The position numbers were made by a program, and so were the translations under genes. A stretch of 64,000 nucleotides of DNA from JAOABC01 sp041287495 (GTDB taxonomy: Bacteria; Aquificota; Aquificia; Aquificales; Hydrogenothermaceae). How positions within the stretch are numbered: position 1 is the stretch's first letter; each line of letters begins with the position of its first letter. The notes beneath the pieces are model-generated. The model searched no databases. It saw only the letters and a list, made by a program, of their open reading frames with translations, and was not told where the DNA came from. This document shows, one piece after another, positions 62,728 to 64,000 of the stretch. The stretch lies in NCBI GenBank assembly GCA_041287495.1, contig JBEULE010000040.1, forward strand, positions 124,001 to 188,000. Direction: 5' to 3'.

Positions 62728-63975
62728 CTATATGCCATAAACCTCTTTAAGTTTCGATATTATTCTATCTCTTATATCTGGATTTGTATCAAGGTAGTTT
62801 TTAAGTTGTTGGACATCTTTATCTCCCCTACCTGATAGATTTACAACTACAATTTTCCCTTTTCCAAGTTCTTTTGCTATTTCTACAGCCTTTATAACAG
62901 CATGGGAACTTTCAAGGGCAGGTATTATACCCTCTGTTCTTGAAAGTAAGAAAAATCCTTCTATAGCTTCTTCGTCTGTTGCAGTTAAATAAGTAGCTCT
63001 TCCAGACATTTTTAGATAGGCATGTTCTGGACCTACACCAGGGTAGTCAAGTCCTGCCGATATTGAGTGTGTTTGTTCTATCTGTCCCCATTCATCCTGT
63101 AGAAAGAATGATTTCATACCGTGTAACACACCTACAGATCCACCGTTTAAGCTTGCAGCATGCATTCCCGTCTCTATACCGTATCCAGCTGCCTCTACAC
63201 CATAGAGTCTAACTTCTATATCTTCAATAAATGGATAAAACATTCCTATTGCATTACTACCTCCACCTACACAGGCAACAACTGCATCAGGAAGTCTTCC
63301 TTCTATCTCAATAATCTGATTTTTTGTTTCATTTCCTATTACACTTTGAAAATCTCTAACTATCATAGGGAAGGGATGTGGTCCTAAAGCAGACCCTATT
63401 ATGTAATGGGTTGTTCTCACATTAGTAACCCAATCTCTTAATGCCTCATTGACTGCATCTTTCAATGTTCTACTTCCACTTCTCACTATCTCAACATTAG
63501 CACCTAGTAATTTCATCCTAAAAACGTTCAGAGCCTGTCTCTCTGCATCTTCTTCACCCATGTATATGGTACATTCAAGACCAAAGAGAGCAGCAGCGGT
63601 TGCTGTTGAAACTCCGTGCTGTCCTGCACCTGTCTCTGCAATTATTCTTTTTTTACCTATCTTCTTTGTAAGAAGAACTTGCCCGAGTGTGTTATTTATC
63701 TTATGAGCTCCTGTATGGAGCATGTCTTCTCGTTTTAGATATATTTTTGCCCCACCTACTACTTCTGTTAATCTTTTGGCATAGTAAAGTACTGTAGGTC
63801 TTCTGGCGTATTCGTTTAGATAGTAAATTAGTTCTCTCTGAAAATCTCCATCTTTTTTTATCTGATTATACTTCTCTTCAAGTTCTTGTAAAGCCGGAAT
63901 AAGAGTCTCTGGTAGATATTTACCACCAAATATCCCAAAATATCCTTTTTCATCAGGTAGATTATAAACTTTCAT
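62728..63975 (-). CDS. trpB: Tryptophan synthase beta chain
   Basis: TrpB joins indole and serine to make tryptophan. The 415-residue PLP enzyme has the PLP Lys in LHTGAHKINNTLGQ near 86, AETGAGQHGVSTATAA near 111, and the CVGGGSNAIGMF phosphate site near 231. A GAGGAG site precedes the ATG. No trpA follows here. It is on the opposite strand to trpC, so trp genes are scattered as in Aquificales in general. Confidence 0.96.
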   Translation of the reverse strand: MKVYNLPDEKGYFGIFGGKYLPETLIPALQELEEKYNQIKKDGDFQRELIYYLNEYARRPTVLYYAKRLTEVVGGAKIYLKREDMLHTGAHKINNTLGQVLLTKKIGKKRIIAETGAGQHGVSTATAAALFGLECTIYMGEEDAERQALNVFRMKLLGANVEIVRSGSRTLKDAVNEALRDWVTNVRTTHYIIGSALGPHPFPMIVRDFQSVIGNETKNQIIEIEGRLPDAVVACVGGGSNAIGMFYPFIEDIEVRLYGVEAAGYGIETGMHAASLNGGSVGVLHGMKSFFLQDEWGQIEQTHSISAGLDYPGVGPEHAYLKMSGRATYLTATDEEAIEGFFLLSRTEGIIPALESSHAVIKAVEIAKELGKGKIVVVNLSGRGDKDVQQLKNYLDTNPDIRDRIISKLKEVYGI

Positions 63976-64000
63976 AGTTAACTCCTCACTGTTTATTCTT

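Noticed and set aside
1..64000. CRISPR arrays, insertion sequences, tRNA or rRNA genes
   Set aside because: Gaps between genes are short and contain no regularly spaced repeats, transposase-like frames, terminal inverted repeats, or tRNA-like cloverleaf sequence that I can see.

Overview
The window is an AT-rich, tightly packed bacterial chromosome segment with no rRNA, tRNA, insertion sequence or CRISPR array that I can see. Gene content points to a thermophilic, sulfur-oxidising member of the Aquificales, most likely Hydrogenothermaceae and close to Sulfurihydrogenibium. The evidence is a sulfide:quinone oxidoreductase-like flavoprotein, a TtuA/TtuB pair for the thermophile tRNA modification 2-thio-ribothymidine-54, NurA, family 4 uracil-DNA glycosylase, PolX, an MqnA domain of the futalosine menaquinone pathway, and flagellar motor genes. 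The genus is inferred from gene content, not from a search.

Layout. 1-2916 (minus): a flagellar motor cluster (ygfZ-like, motA, motB, fliJ-like, and the start of a secreted coiled-coil protein). 3133-4722 (plus): the SQR-like gene followed by an unlisted 47-residue protein, behind a promoter region holding a 17-bp tandem repeat and a palindrome. 4753-6839 (minus): nadD and htrA. 6935-8232 (plus): a UbiA-family prenyltransferase and fabZ. 8227-11466: a metal-handling cassette made of a 36-bp direct repeat, a secreted HHH/CxxC protein, a His-rich outer-membrane porin, and decayed znuA and znuB. 11507-18964 (plus): a housekeeping run of ttuB, ttuA, rpe, DUF29, def, lgt, folC, truB, cysteine synthase and mobA. 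18982-19540 (minus): a multiply frameshifted outer-membrane protein pseudogene. 19631-24444 (minus): antiporter, nadE, metG. 24550-25983 (plus): an unknown secreted protein. 25998-30139 (minus): U32 peptidase, a copper ATPase split at an A9 run, and a UPF0114 protein.

30223-38010 (plus): nurA, a ComEA-like protein, a TPR protein, a family 9 glycosyltransferase without a canonical start codon, an NtrB/NtrC-like pair, a TPR lipoprotein, a family 2 glycosyltransferase and a flippase-like membrane protein. 37997-39250 (minus): an unusual pseudo-receiver/acidic-linker/helical-tail protein. 39343-60086 (plus): KhtT/KhtU, hemL, nrdR, uppP, trpC, polX, gltX, a second TPR-like plus family 9 glycosyltransferase pair, udg4, an RlmI-like methyltransferase, prmC, murA, argS, a SPOR protein, a DUF445 protein, dnaG and rpoD. 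60087-63975 (minus): an MqnA-MnmC2 fusion, a TSUP transporter and trpB.

Most genes overlap or sit within about 20 bp of the next one, so transcription must be largely polycistronic. Where a promoter can be seen it is repeatedly an extended -10 of the form TGNTATAAT. The most notable observations are the MqnA-MnmC2 fusion, the A9 frameshift in copA, the broken zinc transporter beside an intact metal-type outer-membrane cassette, the small protein paired with the SQR-like gene, and the receiver-like acidic protein at 37997-39250. The only stretch above 300 bases without an intact gene is 18965-19630, which holds the pseudogene and about 90 bp of upstream sequence.
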